A DNA stretch of 64,000 nt from Propionivibrio soli (GTDB taxonomy: Bacteria; Pseudomonadota; Gammaproteobacteria; Burkholderiales; Rhodocyclaceae): positions 186,001 through 250,000 of the forward strand of contig NZ_JANZKY010000003.1 in assembly GCF_025770765.1 (NCBI RefSeq). The letters run 5' to 3'. Every line of letters starts with the position of its first letter. Position 1 is the stretch's first letter. Both the position numbers and the translations under genes were made by a program. The notes beneath the pieces are model-generated. The model saw only the letters and a list, made by a program, of their open reading frames with translations, had not been told where the DNA came from and did not search any database. Below, piece after piece: positions 44,715 to 54,490 of this stretch.

Positions 44715-46301
44715 ATGGGCAATAAAGTCGCGATATTCGATTCGTCGCTCCGAGACGGGGCGCAAGCCGAAGGCATTTCCTTTTCGGTCGCCGACAAACT
44801 TCGCATTCTCGAACTTCTCGACAGCCACGGTGTGGATTACGTGGAGGCCGGAAACCCGGGTTCGAACCCGAAGGATCTCGAGTTCTTCGCGCTCGCCAGA
44901 AAGATCGCGCTCCGACATACGAAGCTCGCGGCCTTCGGCAGCACCCGTCGCCGCGGCGTAAAGGTCGAAGACGACGATAACGTCCAGTCCTTGTTGCTGG
45001 CCGATACGCCGGTCATTGTCATTTTCGGCAAGAGTTGGGATTTCCATGTGACGGAGATCATCCGCACCACGCTTGAAGAAAACCTGAGCATGATTCGCGA
45101 CACGGTGGCTTTCTTCAAGGCCAAAGGCAAGGAAGTCATCTACGACGCTGAGCATTTTTTCGACGGCTATAAACACAACCCGAAGTACGCTGTCGACTCG
45201 CTGCGCGCAGCGGCCGAGGGCGGCGCCGACTGCCTGGTGCTTTGCGACACCAACGGCGGCACTTTCCCCACCGAAATCGGCATCATCGTCAAGAAGGTTG
45301 TCTCACTGTTCGACATTCCGCTCGGCATGCATGCGCATAACGATTGCGGCATGGCTGTGGCGAATAGCGTAGCGGCCGTGGAGAACGGCGCTCGTCACGT
45401 GCAGGGTACCTACATCGGGTTCGGCGAACGCTGTGGCAACGCAAACCTTTCGACGATCATCGCCAACCTCGGCGTGAAACGCGATTACGAGTGCCTGCCG
45501 GCCGAGCAGTATCGCAACATCACCACGATAGCGCGTCATATCGCGGCGATTTCCAATGTGGCGCTCAACGAGCGGGATCCCTACGTGGGCAATTGCGCGT
45601 TCGCCCATAAGGGCGGTATGCACATCGACGGGGTAAACAAGGCCGCGAGTTCATTCGAGCACATCAACCCCGAACTTGTCGGTGGGCGCCGGCGCTTCCT
45701 CGTCAGCGAGGTCTCGGGGCGCAGCATGATCCTGGACAAGATCCGCGAGGTCGATCCGAGCATTACGAAGGATGACGCGGTGACCGACCGTATCGTCAGA
45801 CGGCTCAAGGAGATGGAACATGAGGGTTATCAGTTCGAGGGCGCGGAAAGCACTTTCGAACTGGTGATCCGCAAGCAGCTCGGCAAGTACCGCTCGTTCT
45901 TTGAGCTGGAACACTTCAAGATCATCGGCGAGCAGCCGGCGAACGGCGAATACGGATCGTCGGCGATCATCAAGGTCAAGGTAGACGGCAAAGACGAGAT
46001 CACCGCCGCCGAGGGCGACGGTCCGGTTCATGCACTCGACCGCGCCCTGCGCAAGGTGCTCGATTCGTTCTACCCGGAGCTGTCGAACGTTCACCTCACC
46101 GACTACAAGGTACGTGTGATCAACGGCCGCGATGCGACCGGCGCCAAAGTCCGCGTGCTATTGCAATCGACCGACGGAGAATCGATCTGGACGACGGTCG
46201 GTGTGTCCACCGACATCATCGAAGCCAGCTGGCTGGCGCTCGTCGACTCGATCGAGTACAAGCTCCTCAAACTCGAAGAAGAGAAGATCCTGGCACTCTA
46301 G
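44715..46301 (+). CDS. cimA: (R)-citramalate synthase
   Basis: A 528-residue enzyme that condenses pyruvate and acetyl-CoA to citramalate, a threonine-independent route to 2-oxobutyrate and isoleucine. The TIM-barrel opens with FDSSLRDGAQAEGISFSV; metal-binding MHAHNDCGMAVANS and NCAFAHKGGMHIDGV follow. The C-terminal LeuA dimer/regulatory domain (about 390-528) is complete. The length and QAEGISFS motif favour CimA over 2-isopropylmalate synthase. It is a single gene after rpoS. Confidence 0.9.
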   Translation: MGNKVAIFDSSLRDGAQAEGISFSVADKLRILELLDSHGVDYVEAGNPGSNPKDLEFFALARKIALRHTKLAAFGSTRRRGVKVEDDDNVQSLLLADTPVIVIFGKSWDFHVTEIIRTTLEENLSMIRDTVAFFKAKGKEVIYDAEHFFDGYKHNPKYAVDSLRAAAEGGADCLVLCDTNGGTFPTEIGIIVKKVVSLFDIPLGMHAHNDCGMAVANSVAAVENGARHVQGTYIGFGERCGNANLSTIIANLGVKRDYECLPAEQYRNITTIARHIAAISNVALNERDPYVGNCAFAHKGGMHIDGVNKAASSFEHINPELVGGRRRFLVSEVSGRSMILDKIREVDPSITKDDAVTDRIVRRLKEMEHEGYQFEGAESTFELVIRKQLGKYRSFFELEHFKIIGEQPANGEYGSSAIIKVKVDGKDEITAAEGDGPVHALDRALRKVLDSFYPELSNVHLTDYKVRVINGRDATGAKVRVLLQSTDGESIWTTVGVSTDIIEASWLALVDSIEYKLLKLEEEKILAL

Positions 46302-46388
46302 CCGGACAAAATCTGCACGGGGCACATGAGTGGAGCGCTTGCCCCGGGCGGCTCTTCGTCCTGGCAGAAGGTGGAGCTCGTCCGGTCG

Positions 46389-47426
46389 CTACTTTCCGTT
46401 GCTGTCGATTCCCCGGGTGTTCTTGATCGCCTCCGCAAGCTGGAACACCGACATCGCGTAGAAAGAAGACCGGTTGTAGCGGGTGATCACGTAGAAATTG
46501 TCGAAACCGAGCCAGTATTCGGTCGGAAGCCCGGGCGTTACGAGATCGATCAGGGCGCTCGGTCGTGACGGCAATTCTTCGACACCGCCGTTGACCGTCA
46601 CACCGTTCCGCGCCAGGTCTTCGGCGGCGAGATTCGGCTTGACGCCTGCAGCGACGAGGTTTGCCGGCTCGCCGGATACAGCGGCAGGGCTCGCAACCGG
46701 CGCATCCTCTTGCCACCCATGCCTTTGCAGGAAATGCCCGACACTGCCGATGGCGTCTGCCACGCTGCCGCGCAGATCAATGCGTCCGTCGCCGTCAAAA
46801 TCGACCGCGAAGCGACGCAGGCTGCTCGGCATGAACTGGGGAATGCCGATCGCTCCTGCATACGACCCTTTCACGTCGAGCGGTCCCTGATCGTTCTCTC
46901 GAGTCAAGAGCAGGAACTGCTCCAATTCGGCCCGGAAAAAGTCCGCACGCGGCGGATAGCTGAACGCGAGCGAAGCGAGCGCCTCCAGGACGCTGAAGCG
47001 GCCCATGTTCTGCCCGTACTCAGTCTCGACTCCAATGATGGCGACGATGATCTCTGCTGGAACACCATAGAGCGCCTGGGCCCGCATCAACTCAACGCCG
47101 TTTTCGTTCCAGAATGCGACACCATTGTCGATGCGCCGCGAGTTGACGAAGCGATCCCGGTAGCGTTGCCAGGAACGCTGCTGTTCGGGCACGGCCGCCG
47201 GCTGGATGGCCTTCAGAACCGCCTGATTGGGGCGCACCCGCGCGAACTGCGCCGTCAGGCGGTCAACGTCGAACCCGTGTTGTTCGTGCATGCTTCGGAT
47301 GAAATCGCGAACCGCCGGCATCGTCTCGTAGGTCGGTGCGCGCGCCGCAGGCTTGCCCGCGTAACTGGCCAATGGCAAGGCGGCCAAAATCAGGCCGCAG
47401 AAGAAGGCGGTGATCCGCCTCGGCAC
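46389..47426 (-). CDS. mltB: Lytic murein transglycosylase B
   Basis: A 345-residue periplasmic peptidoglycan-cleaving enzyme of the MltB family. The signal peptide is ITAFFCGLILAALPLASYA and the catalytic Glu is in IIGVETEYGQNMG. SYAGAIGIPQFMPSS and DFDGDGRIDLRGSVADAIGSVGHFL are family hallmarks. I chose GTG at 47426 because AAAGGAAA lies just upstream and this removes an overlap with the tgpA gene; an ATG at 47480 is the alternative. No lipobox Cys is seen, so it may be soluble like Slt35. Confidence 0.92.
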   Translation of the reverse strand: MPRRITAFFCGLILAALPLASYAGKPAARAPTYETMPAVRDFIRSMHEQHGFDVDRLTAQFARVRPNQAVLKAIQPAAVPEQQRSWQRYRDRFVNSRRIDNGVAFWNENGVELMRAQALYGVPAEIIVAIIGVETEYGQNMGRFSVLEALASLAFSYPPRADFFRAELEQFLLLTRENDQGPLDVKGSYAGAIGIPQFMPSSLRRFAVDFDGDGRIDLRGSVADAIGSVGHFLQRHGWQEDAPVASPAAVSGEPANLVAAGVKPNLAAEDLARNGVTVNGGVEELPSRPSALIDLVTPGLPTEYWLGFDNFYVITRYNRSSFYAMSVFQLAEAIKNTRGIDSNGK

Positions 47427-47437
47427 TCGATTTCCTT

Positions 47438-49423
47438 TCAATTCGTCTTTCTCCAGCGGGAGGGTAGGCGACGGCAGCATGCGCGCAGTCGTTTCAGTTC
47501 ATCAGGTCCGCCGGCGCCATAGCGTATCGCGGCAAAGTTTTTCGCTGCTTCATGCGTCAGCGGACCGAGTTCCGGCCGCTCGTGAGAAACCCTCTGCGCA
47601 AAAGCCTGCGGCCCTTCCCATTCGGCACGCACGACTCCGAGTCGGGCCAGGCGCTGACAAAACTGCCGCCAGGCAAGCTGTTCAGGCAACTCCGCTCGTC
47701 GTGGGCGCAACATGCCGAAGCTCAGCACCAGCAGCACGATCGCCGTCAGTCCGGCAAGCCAGGCCGTCATCTTGCGCCAATCAGGTTCTTCCAGCCCGAG
47801 CCGCGTCAGCAGTTCGTACTGCCGGTCGGGATTGTACCCGAGCACCCACTGGTTCCAGGCATTCCCGGCCGCTTCCCAACGGTACCGCAAAGCGCGCAAC
47901 CACGGGTTGTCGAAGCGTAGCAGGCCGGGCAAGGGCTCGGCCGCTGGCAGCGCGGAGGCGACGCCGCTTTCGATACGGGATGGTGCGACCGCGGCCGTGG
48001 GGTCGACCCGTAGCCAGCCGCGGCCCGCCACCCAAATCTCCGCCCAGGCATGGGCGTCCGATTGTCGAACGGTGAGGTAGCCGTCCACCGGGTTCACTTC
48101 CCCACCCATATAGCCGGTGACTACGCGGGCCGGAACGCCCGCCGCGCGCATAAGAAAAACGTACGCCGAGGCGAAGTGCTCGCAGAAACCCCGGCGGGTC
48201 GAGAAAAGGAATTCGTCGACCGCATTGGCTCCAAGCAACGGGGGCTGCAAGGTGTATACAAAATCCTCGCGGCGGAAAAGTGCCAGAGCACGGTCCGAAA
48301 TGCGCTCAGGAGTTTCGAGTTCCGCTGCCCAACTCCGCGCTAGTTCGCGCGTCCTCGGATTGACGGAGGGCGGCAAGCGCAATGCCCGCTGCAGTGTCTG
48401 GCGGGCTTCCTGAGCATTGACCGTATAGGCCGTTGTCGAGGCGAGCGCGTAACGACGCCGTTGAACAATCGGTTCCCGCGACACGGCGACGAAAGCCGGC
48501 GAGAGCGCGCTATCGCGGGGTAGCGAAACAGGGAGGTCGAGCGCCAGGAGCCAACGCTTGCCGTGGGGTTCGAGGGTCGAAACATAATCGATTCGCTCGC
48601 CGCGCATTTCGATATCGGGCGGCAGGGCCGCTGAACGTGGCAAGCCCCCGCGCCAGGTTTGGCCATCGTAATCATCGAGAACCGGCCCCCGCCAATAGAG
48701 CGAAGACTTTTTCGGGATTTCGGCGACGAAGCGGACGCGGAAAGCGATCTCGCCTGACTGGATCAGATTATTGATCGATCCGGGGGCCATTGTGTCGGAC
48801 AGTCCCGTAAGCCCCGCGTGGGCGTCGCGTGGCAACCCCCAGAGCGGTCCTTCCACGCGCGGGAAGAGGACGAACAGGACGATCATGAGGGGAGCGGCTT
48901 GCGCCAGCAGGCGGGCGGCGTACCCAAGGATTTCCCGCGCGGGTTGATGGCCGCCATATAGCCTGAGCAGAGTCCCGGTGACCAGTGTGGCGGCAGCCAA
49001 CATCCATAGCGCGGTCGGGATGCTCTCCGAGTAGAAGTAATGGGTGAGCAACAGAAAGTACCCGAGCATCACAACCACGAGCGCATCACGCCGGGTATGG
49101 ATTTCCATCGGTTTCAGCGCGACAAAGAAGACGAGCAAAGCCACGCCGGCATCGCGCCCGAGCAATGTTCGAAACTGCCAACCGATGGCCGTAACACCGA
49201 CCACGGCAAAGATTGAGAGCAGCCAGCGCGGAGGCAAGCGCGCGTTGCGTTGCCAGGACCAGAGGCGCCCGAGCATTGCGGCGGCTGCCAGAGCCGTTAG
49301 CCAGGCGGGTAAGTGTGCGGCGTGCGGAACGGAGGTTGCCGCCGCGACGGCAATCAGCCAGGGCACATCGCCGCGTTCGATCAATACCTGCGGCCGCAGG
49401 CGTTCAGTTCGGTTCTTCGCCAT
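47438..49423 (-). CDS. TgpA-type membrane transglutaminase (DUF3488/DUF4129)
   Basis: A 661-residue protein with about seven N-terminal helices (DUF3488, about 15-200). A periplasmic transglutaminase core follows, with Cys in RRGFCEHFASAYV, His in SDAHAWAEIW and Asp in RVDPTAAV. One more helix (about 570) and a cytosolic DUF4129 tail complete it. Homologues such as P. aeruginosa TgpA are important for viability, but the substrate is unknown. The ATG at 49423 fits the family and overlaps the DUF58 gene by 20 bases. It forms an operon with MoxR and DUF58 genes. Confidence 0.9.
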   Translation of the reverse strand: MAKNRTERLRPQVLIERGDVPWLIAVAAATSVPHAAHLPAWLTALAAAAMLGRLWSWQRNARLPPRWLLSIFAVVGVTAIGWQFRTLLGRDAGVALLVFFVALKPMEIHTRRDALVVVMLGYFLLLTHYFYSESIPTALWMLAAATLVTGTLLRLYGGHQPAREILGYAARLLAQAAPLMIVLFVLFPRVEGPLWGLPRDAHAGLTGLSDTMAPGSINNLIQSGEIAFRVRFVAEIPKKSSLYWRGPVLDDYDGQTWRGGLPRSAALPPDIEMRGERIDYVSTLEPHGKRWLLALDLPVSLPRDSALSPAFVAVSREPIVQRRRYALASTTAYTVNAQEARQTLQRALRLPPSVNPRTRELARSWAAELETPERISDRALALFRREDFVYTLQPPLLGANAVDEFLFSTRRGFCEHFASAYVFLMRAAGVPARVVTGYMGGEVNPVDGYLTVRQSDAHAWAEIWVAGRGWLRVDPTAAVAPSRIESGVASALPAAEPLPGLLRFDNPWLRALRYRWEAAGNAWNQWVLGYNPDRQYELLTRLGLEEPDWRKMTAWLAGLTAIVLLVLSFGMLRPRRAELPEQLAWRQFCQRLARLGVVRAEWEGPQAFAQRVSHERPELGPLTHEAAKNFAAIRYGAGGPDELKRLRACCRRLPSRWRKTN

Positions 49424-50369
49424 ACAGCGCGAGTGCCTCGAGGCAGACGTCCCGATGCGAGGGGCCTTGTTCCGGCAGTACCCTCCGACCCGGGAGGCGT
49501 ACCCCGTAGCGCAGTTGGACCTGTTCTGCCGCCAGCACCCAGCCGGTGAGTACTGACAGTCGGGTTTCAAGAGGCATGTCGGGTGAAGTTTGATCCAGAT
49601 CGAACCACAGCTCTTCGGCCGCTCCACCCGCGAACTGCTTGGTGAGCAAGGGGCGCTGCTCCATATCGCGTGCAACGGCTTTCCAAGCGATATGCCGCGG
49701 CGAATCGCTCGGCTGCCGCTCGCGTAATCCGGTGAAATCTTCCTGTCCGCTGCCGCCATGGTGCTGGCCCGCATGCGATACGGCAAGCGGGGTCGGCAGC
49801 GGCGTCTCGATGGGTTTCGGATAGACAAGGCATTCGAGGCGAGGATGCGGATAAGCCCAAGCGCGGAACAGTCCCAGCGGGTAGCGGGTAGACAAGGTCA
49901 GGCGACCCGGGCGTAAGCGGCCACGTCGCGGCGCCGGATAGGGGACTTCGATGACGGCCCGTTCTCCCGGTGGGATGCTGGCAAAAGCGCCGTCATGGGT
50001 TCCGAAGGCAAGCTCAAGCGAACGGCGCCAGTGCGCGCTGTGCGAATCCAAGACGAGCGGAAAGCGCGCGGTTTCGCCAGCGAATACCGGGTCCGGATGC
50101 CCGGGCGTAATGTGCAGGCCCGCGAGGTTGCGAAACGTGTGAACCATGGTGACCAGTCCGAGACTGGCGAGAAGAAAAACAAGCGCATGGCCAAGACTCA
50201 GGGTGTAGTTGATCGCACCGAGCAGCATGGCGGCGAGAACGATCGCAAAGAGCAGGCCGCCGCGCGAGGGCACGATGAAGACGCGGCGCTGCGTAAGCAC
50301 AATCGGCGTCTGCTCGTCCACGCCGAACCGAAAGAGCCATTGTCGAAATGGCTTCAAGAGAGCGATCAC
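49404..50369 (-). CDS. DUF58 domain protein
   Basis: A 321-residue protein with two N-terminal membrane helices (about 32-75) and a C-terminal DUF58 segment, HGGSGQEDFTGLRERQPSDSPRHIAWKAVAR. DUF58 proteins are vWA-related and usually act with MoxR ATPases. The start is GTG at 50369, overlapping the moxR-like stop (GTGA); an upstream ATG would add an unlikely Gln/His-rich leader. It is the middle gene of the MoxR-DUF58-TgpA operon. Confidence 0.9.
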   Translation of the reverse strand: MIALLKPFRQWLFRFGVDEQTPIVLTQRRVFIVPSRGGLLFAIVLAAMLLGAINYTLSLGHALVFLLASLGLVTMVHTFRNLAGLHITPGHPDPVFAGETARFPLVLDSHSAHWRRSLELAFGTHDGAFASIPPGERAVIEVPYPAPRRGRLRPGRLTLSTRYPLGLFRAWAYPHPRLECLVYPKPIETPLPTPLAVSHAGQHHGGSGQEDFTGLRERQPSDSPRHIAWKAVARDMEQRPLLTKQFAGGAAEELWFDLDQTSPDMPLETRLSVLTGWVLAAEQVQLRYGVRLPGRRVLPEQGPSHRDVCLEALALYGEEPN

Positions 50370-51307
50370 GGCAAAGGCGTCGTCTTGATGAGTTTGACGA
50401 TGTCCTCCGGCCGCGCGTGGCTGGCGCTGTTGATGAGCCGCAATCGGTGACACGCTACGCTCGGCAGGATGGCCTGAACGTCCTCCGGAAGCACCATTTT
50501 TCGCCCGTGAATGAAAGCCCAGGCGCGCGCAACAGCGAGTACGCCAAGGGCCGCTCGCGGACTCAGACCGTGCACAAATGCCGGGTGGCCGCGGGTCGCT
50601 TCGGTCAATGCCTGCACATAATCGAGGAGCGCCGGCGAGGTATGGACGGCCGCGGCCTCTCGTTGCAGCATGACGAGTTGATCCGGCTCAAAGCAGGCGG
50701 CCAGAGCGGGCAGTTTCTCCTTGCGCCCGCCGCTCTCGAGCAAGGCGCGTTCGGCATTCCGATCTGGATAGCCTAGCTCGATACGCAGCAGAAAACGGTC
50801 GAGTTGCGATTCGGGCAATGGAAACGTGCCGATCTGGCCGGATGGATTCTGCGTGGCGATGACGAAGAACGGCTCGGGAAGCGCGCGCGTCTCGCCTTCG
50901 GCCGTTACCTGACGTTCTTCCATCGCCTCGAGCAGGGCACTCTGCGTTTTCGGTGTAGCGCGGTTGATCTCATCGGCGAGCAGGACTTGGGCAAACAGTG
51001 GCCCCGGGAGAAAACGGAAGCTGCTGCGCTCGCGATCGAATATCGATACGCCGATGATGTCCGCCGGCAGCATGTCGCTTGTAAACTGGACGCGCGAGAA
51101 TTCGAGGCCGAGCAGGCGCGCCAGCGTGTGTGCGAGTGTCGTTTTGCCCACACCGGGCAGATCTTCGATGAGGAGGTGGCCGCGCGCCAGCAAACAGGCT
51201 AGCGCCAGGCGTATCTGGGTGTCCTTGCCGAGAATGACGCGATTGGCCGCCGCGATGAGTGATTCGATAGCCGAGGCGGACAGGTTGGGGGCAGCAGTTG
51301 TAGTCAT
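50366..51307 (-). CDS. MoxR-family AAA+ ATPase
   Basis: A 313-residue AAA+ ATPase. Walker A is GVGKTTLAHTLA, Walker B LLADEINRA; SALLEAMEERQVT, ATQNPSGQIGTFPLPESQLDRF and the lid RAALGVLAVARAWA follow. MoxR proteins act as chaperones for vWA/DUF58 partners, and the next gene encodes one. The start at 51307 (MTTTAAPNLSAS) gives the standard length. The operon MoxR-DUF58-TgpA is conserved in proteobacteria; its target complex is unknown. Confidence 0.92.
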   Translation of the reverse strand: MTTTAAPNLSASAIESLIAAANRVILGKDTQIRLALACLLARGHLLIEDLPGVGKTTLAHTLARLLGLEFSRVQFTSDMLPADIIGVSIFDRERSSFRFLPGPLFAQVLLADEINRATPKTQSALLEAMEERQVTAEGETRALPEPFFVIATQNPSGQIGTFPLPESQLDRFLLRIELGYPDRNAERALLESGGRKEKLPALAACFEPDQLVMLQREAAAVHTSPALLDYVQALTEATRGHPAFVHGLSPRAALGVLAVARAWAFIHGRKMVLPEDVQAILPSVACHRLRLINSASHARPEDIVKLIKTTPLP

Positions 51308-51407
51308 GAAGGCGTTGGGTCGATAATGGCCGGCGAGGCCGGCGCTTTGTCCGGCCCCTTCTCGATTGTAGCCGCATTCCGCGGCCCGGATCGAAGCGAG
51401 GGCAGCC

Positions 51408-52334
51408 ATGATGAGCACCGCATTCATTTCGCACCGGGAATGCGCCTTGCATGACATGGGCGCGTACCATCCGGAATGTCCGGCCCGCCTCGGGGCCATC
51501 AACGATCACCTAATCGCCCAAGGGCTCGACCACTACTTCGCGCACTACGATGCTCCGCTCGCAACATTCGAGCAGTTGCTGCGCGTGCATTCAGCCTCGC
51601 ATCTGGAGCGAATCAAACGCAACTTGCCGCAGGCCGGCATCGTGCACCTCGACCCGGATACAGCGATGAACCCGCACACCTGGCAGGCGGCTTTGCGGGC
51701 CGCCGGTGCCGGCGTCATGGCTGTCGATCTCCTGATGACCGGCGAAGCATCAAATGCGTTTTGCGCGATCCGGCCGCCCGGCCACCACGCGGAGCGGGCG
51801 ACCGCGATGGGTTTCTGCTTTTTCAACAACATCGCGGTCGCCGCGATGCACGCTATCAAAGTCCACGGCCTCCAGCGGGTAGCGATCGTCGACTTCGATG
51901 TCCATCACGGCAATGGAACGGAGGACTGCCTCCGGGGTGACGAGCGGGTGTTGATGGTGAGCTTTTTCCAGCACCCGTTTTATCCGTACAGCGGTACGGA
52001 GAGTTCGGCGCCGAACATGGTCAACATCCCTCTCCCGGGCGGTACGGATGGAGAGGAGGTCCGCCGGACGGTAACCGACCTTTGGTTGCCGCGCCTGCGT
52101 GAGTTCGCTCCCGAGATGGTTTTCATTTCCGCTGGGTTCGACGCACATTACGAAGATGATCTCGGAGGCATGAAGCTGTTCGAGAACGATTTCGCTTGGC
52201 TCACAGAGCAGATGAAGCAAATTGCCGAAACCTCTGGTCACGGGCGGATCGTTTCAATGCTCGAAGGTGGCTACGTGCTTTCGGCCTTGGCCCGCAGCGT
52301 AACGGCACATCTGAGAGTGCTCGCCGGCCTTTGA
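51408..52334 (+). CDS. Histone deacetylase-family (HDAC-like) amidohydrolase
   Basis: A 308-residue zinc-dependent deacetylase-fold enzyme. Active-site segments are RPPGHHAERATAMGFCFFNN, DFDVHHGNGTED (Asp/His zinc ligands), FISAGFDAHYEDDLGGM and the C-terminal LEGGYVL. Bacterial members act on acetylated polyamines, acetoin-related or other amide substrates; the substrate is not evident. ATGs at 51408 and 51411 are equivalent. The gene is divergent from the MoxR operon by 100 bases and lies upstream of dapA. Confidence 0.88.
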   Translation: MMSTAFISHRECALHDMGAYHPECPARLGAINDHLIAQGLDHYFAHYDAPLATFEQLLRVHSASHLERIKRNLPQAGIVHLDPDTAMNPHTWQAALRAAGAGVMAVDLLMTGEASNAFCAIRPPGHHAERATAMGFCFFNNIAVAAMHAIKVHGLQRVAIVDFDVHHGNGTEDCLRGDERVLMVSFFQHPFYPYSGTESSAPNMVNIPLPGGTDGEEVRRTVTDLWLPRLREFAPEMVFISAGFDAHYEDDLGGMKLFENDFAWLTEQMKQIAETSGHGRIVSMLEGGYVLSALARSVTAHLRVLAGL

Positions 52335-52441
52335 CAAAAGAGCAGCCGCTCTTGTCAGCCGAACGGCCCCGGCCGCGTTTCCCATGGTGGGCCTACGCGC
52401 CTTTCGGTTAAAATCCAACAATTAACTTCGGGTAGCCACTC

Positions 52442-53323
52442 ATGAACATGATTACCGGATCTCTGGTCGCTCTCGTCACGCCGATGCACGCGGACGGAAG
52501 CCTCGATTTCGAAGGACTGCGCCGCTTGGTGGACTTCCACGTCAAGGAAGGAACCGACGCCATCGTGGTCGTCGGCACGACGGGCGAATCGCCTACGGTC
52601 AGCGTGGATGAACACCATCAATTGATCGAAGCTGTCGTCAAACAAGCGGCTGGCCGAATCGCGATCATTGCGGGGGCGGGGGCGAATTCGACATCCGAGG
52701 CGATCGAGATGACGAAGTTCGCGAAGGAAGCCGGCGCCGACGCGGCCTTGTCCGTCGTTCCGTACTACAACAAGCCGACGCAGGAAGGTCTTTACCGACA
52801 TTTTCGCGCGATTGCGGAGGCGGTCGACATCCCCGTCATCCTGTACAACGTACCTGGCCGGACCGTTGCCGATTTAAGCAACGAAACGACTTTGCGCTTG
52901 GCCCAAATCCCGAACATTGTCGGCATCAAAGACGCAACCGGCAACATTGACCGCGGCAGCGAATTGATCGCGAAAGCACCCGAAGGCTTTGCGGTCTACA
53001 GCGGTGACGACCAGAGTGCGTGCTCGCTGTTGCTGATGGGGGGCAAGGGCAATATTTCGGTCGTTGCCAACGTCGCTCCACGCATGATGCACGACATGTG
53101 CGCTGCGGCCCTCGCCGGTGATTTGAAGAAGGCGCGCGAGTTGAACTTCCGCATGTTGGGACTGCATCGCAGCTTGTTCTGCGAGGCCAACCCGATCCCC
53201 GTCAAGTGGGCGTGCCAACAACTTGGCCTGATCGGCGAAGGCATCCGTCTGCCGCTTACCCCGTTGTCGCCGGAGTGCCACGAGCGTGTCCGGGCCGCCA
53301 TGCGACAGGCCGGGCTGCTCTAG
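52442..53323 (+). CDS. dapA: 4-hydroxy-tetrahydrodipicolinate synthase
   Basis: A 293-residue DapA, the first committed enzyme of lysine and diaminopimelate synthesis, joining pyruvate and aspartate semialdehyde. Schiff-base Lys163 is in [32 protein letters not shown] and YNVPGRT complete the active site. The length is standard. TAAAAT at 52409 is a likely -10 box about 33 bases before the ATG. It is followed by bamC and an MBL gene, a common betaproteobacterial arrangement. Confidence 0.97.
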   Translation: MNMITGSLVALVTPMHADGSLDFEGLRRLVDFHVKEGTDAIVVVGTTGESPTVSVDEHHQLIEAVVKQAAGRIAIIAGAGANSTSEAIEMTKFAKEAGADAALSVVPYYNKPTQEGLYRHFRAIAEAVDIPVILYNVPGRTVADLSNETTLRLAQIPNIVGIKDATGNIDRGSELIAKAPEGFAVYSGDDQSACSLLLMGGKGNISVVANVAPRMMHDMCAAALAGDLKKARELNFRMLGLHRSLFCEANPIPVKWACQQLGLIGEGIRLPLTPLSPECHERVRAAMRQAGLL

Positions 53324-53353
53324 CCGGACGCTCCAGATTTTCAGGACTAATCA

Positions 53354-54490
53354 ATGAAACTTGTTTCGCGTCTTAGTTTGTACGCCATCATCGTCGCGAT
53401 AGCGGCGTGCAATTCGTTGTCGCTCGAATCGAAAAAGATCGATTACAAATCGGCCTCGGCAGGGAAGCCTCCTTCACTTGAGGTCCCGCCCGACCTGACC
53501 TCGCCGACGCGCGACAACCGCTTCGCCGTACCCGATGCGGTGGGCAAGGGAACTGCGACGTTCTCGGCCTACGCCGAGGAGCGCTCGCCGTTGGCGAAAG
53601 GACAGCAACAGAGCGATATCTTGCCGCAAGTCGACAAGATACGTGTGGAACGTTCCGGTAGTCAGCGCTGGCTAGTGGTCGCCGAGACGCCCGACAAATT
53701 GTGGGGGCCTATCAAGGATTTCTGGCAAGAGACCGGTTTCCTGGTCAAGATCGAGCGTCCGGAAGCCGGCGTGATGGAGACCGATTGGGCGGAGGATAGG
53801 GCGAAGCTGGGAGACGGCTTCGTGCGGAACATTCTCGGCAAGGTCCTTGACTCATTGTATTCGACGTCCGAACGCGACAAGTTCAGAACGCGTCTCGAAC
53901 CGGGGGCAACTCCCGGGACAACGGATATTTTCATCAGCCACCGCGGCATGTACGAGATCTACACGACTGAGCGCAGGGACGAGACGCGGTGGCAGCCGCG
54001 TGACCCGGACCCGGAACTCGAGGCCGAGATGTTGCGGCGCTTGATGGTTCACCTTGGTTCCGATCAGAAGCAAGCGGCGGCGGCGCTCGCCGAAGCGAAG
54101 GCGAAACCAGCCGACCGAGCCAAGCTGGCTCGCGGAAGCGACGGAGCGGGGGCTCTGGAAGTTCAGGAGTCGTTCGACCGGGCATGGCGGCGCGTCGGTC
54201 TGGCGCTTGACCGTGTCGGATTTACGGTCGAAGACCGGGATCGGTCGAAAGGTCTCTATTACGTGCGCTATGTCGACCCGGAAACCGACGGACAGAAGAA
54301 AGACGCCGGGTTGATGTCGAAACTCGCGTTCTGGCGGGGCTCTCAGCCGGAGCAGAACACCAAGTACCGGATTTTCGTCAAGGACGGCGGTTCGGCGACC
54401 TCCGTGCAAGTCTTAACCCTTGAAGGCGGCGTCGACCAGTCGGATACCGCGAAGAAGATTCTGGGCCTGTTGTACGATCAATTGAAGTGA
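53354..54490 (+). CDS. bamC: Outer-membrane assembly lipoprotein BamC/NlpB
   Basis: A 378-residue lipoprotein with lipobox in AIIVAIAAC (Cys about 19). An unstructured region follows (PPSLEVPPDLTSPTRDNRFAVP), the stretch that wraps BamD in the Bam complex. Two helix-grip domains come next (about 105-225 and 260-378). It is part of the BAM machinery that inserts beta-barrels. It lies 30 bases after dapA, as in many proteobacteria. The MBL gene start overlaps its stop. Confidence 0.92.
   Translation: MKLVSRLSLYAIIVAIAACNSLSLESKKIDYKSASAGKPPSLEVPPDLTSPTRDNRFAVPDAVGKGTATFSAYAEERSPLAKGQQQSDILPQVDKIRVERSGSQRWLVVAETPDKLWGPIKDFWQETGFLVKIERPEAGVMETDWAEDRAKLGDGFVRNILGKVLDSLYSTSERDKFRTRLEPGATPGTTDIFISHRGMYEIYTTERRDETRWQPRDPDPELEAEMLRRLMVHLGSDQKQAAAALAEAKAKPADRAKLARGSDGAGALEVQESFDRAWRRVGLALDRVGFTVEDRDRSKGLYYVRYVDPETDGQKKDAGLMSKLAFWRGSQPEQNTKYRIFVKDGGSATSVQVLTLEGGVDQSDTAKKILGLLYDQLK

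Noticed and set aside
44855-44872. tRNA T-loop-like GGTTCGAACC
   Set aside because: It lies inside cimA, encoding the conserved GNPGSNPKDL segment; no acceptor or anticodon stems surround it.
52331-52356. Hairpin at the end of the HDAC-like gene
   Set aside because: The stem (GACAA...TTGTC with AGAGC/GCTCT) overlaps the stop codon, has a bulge and lacks a T-run, so it is not a convincing terminator.
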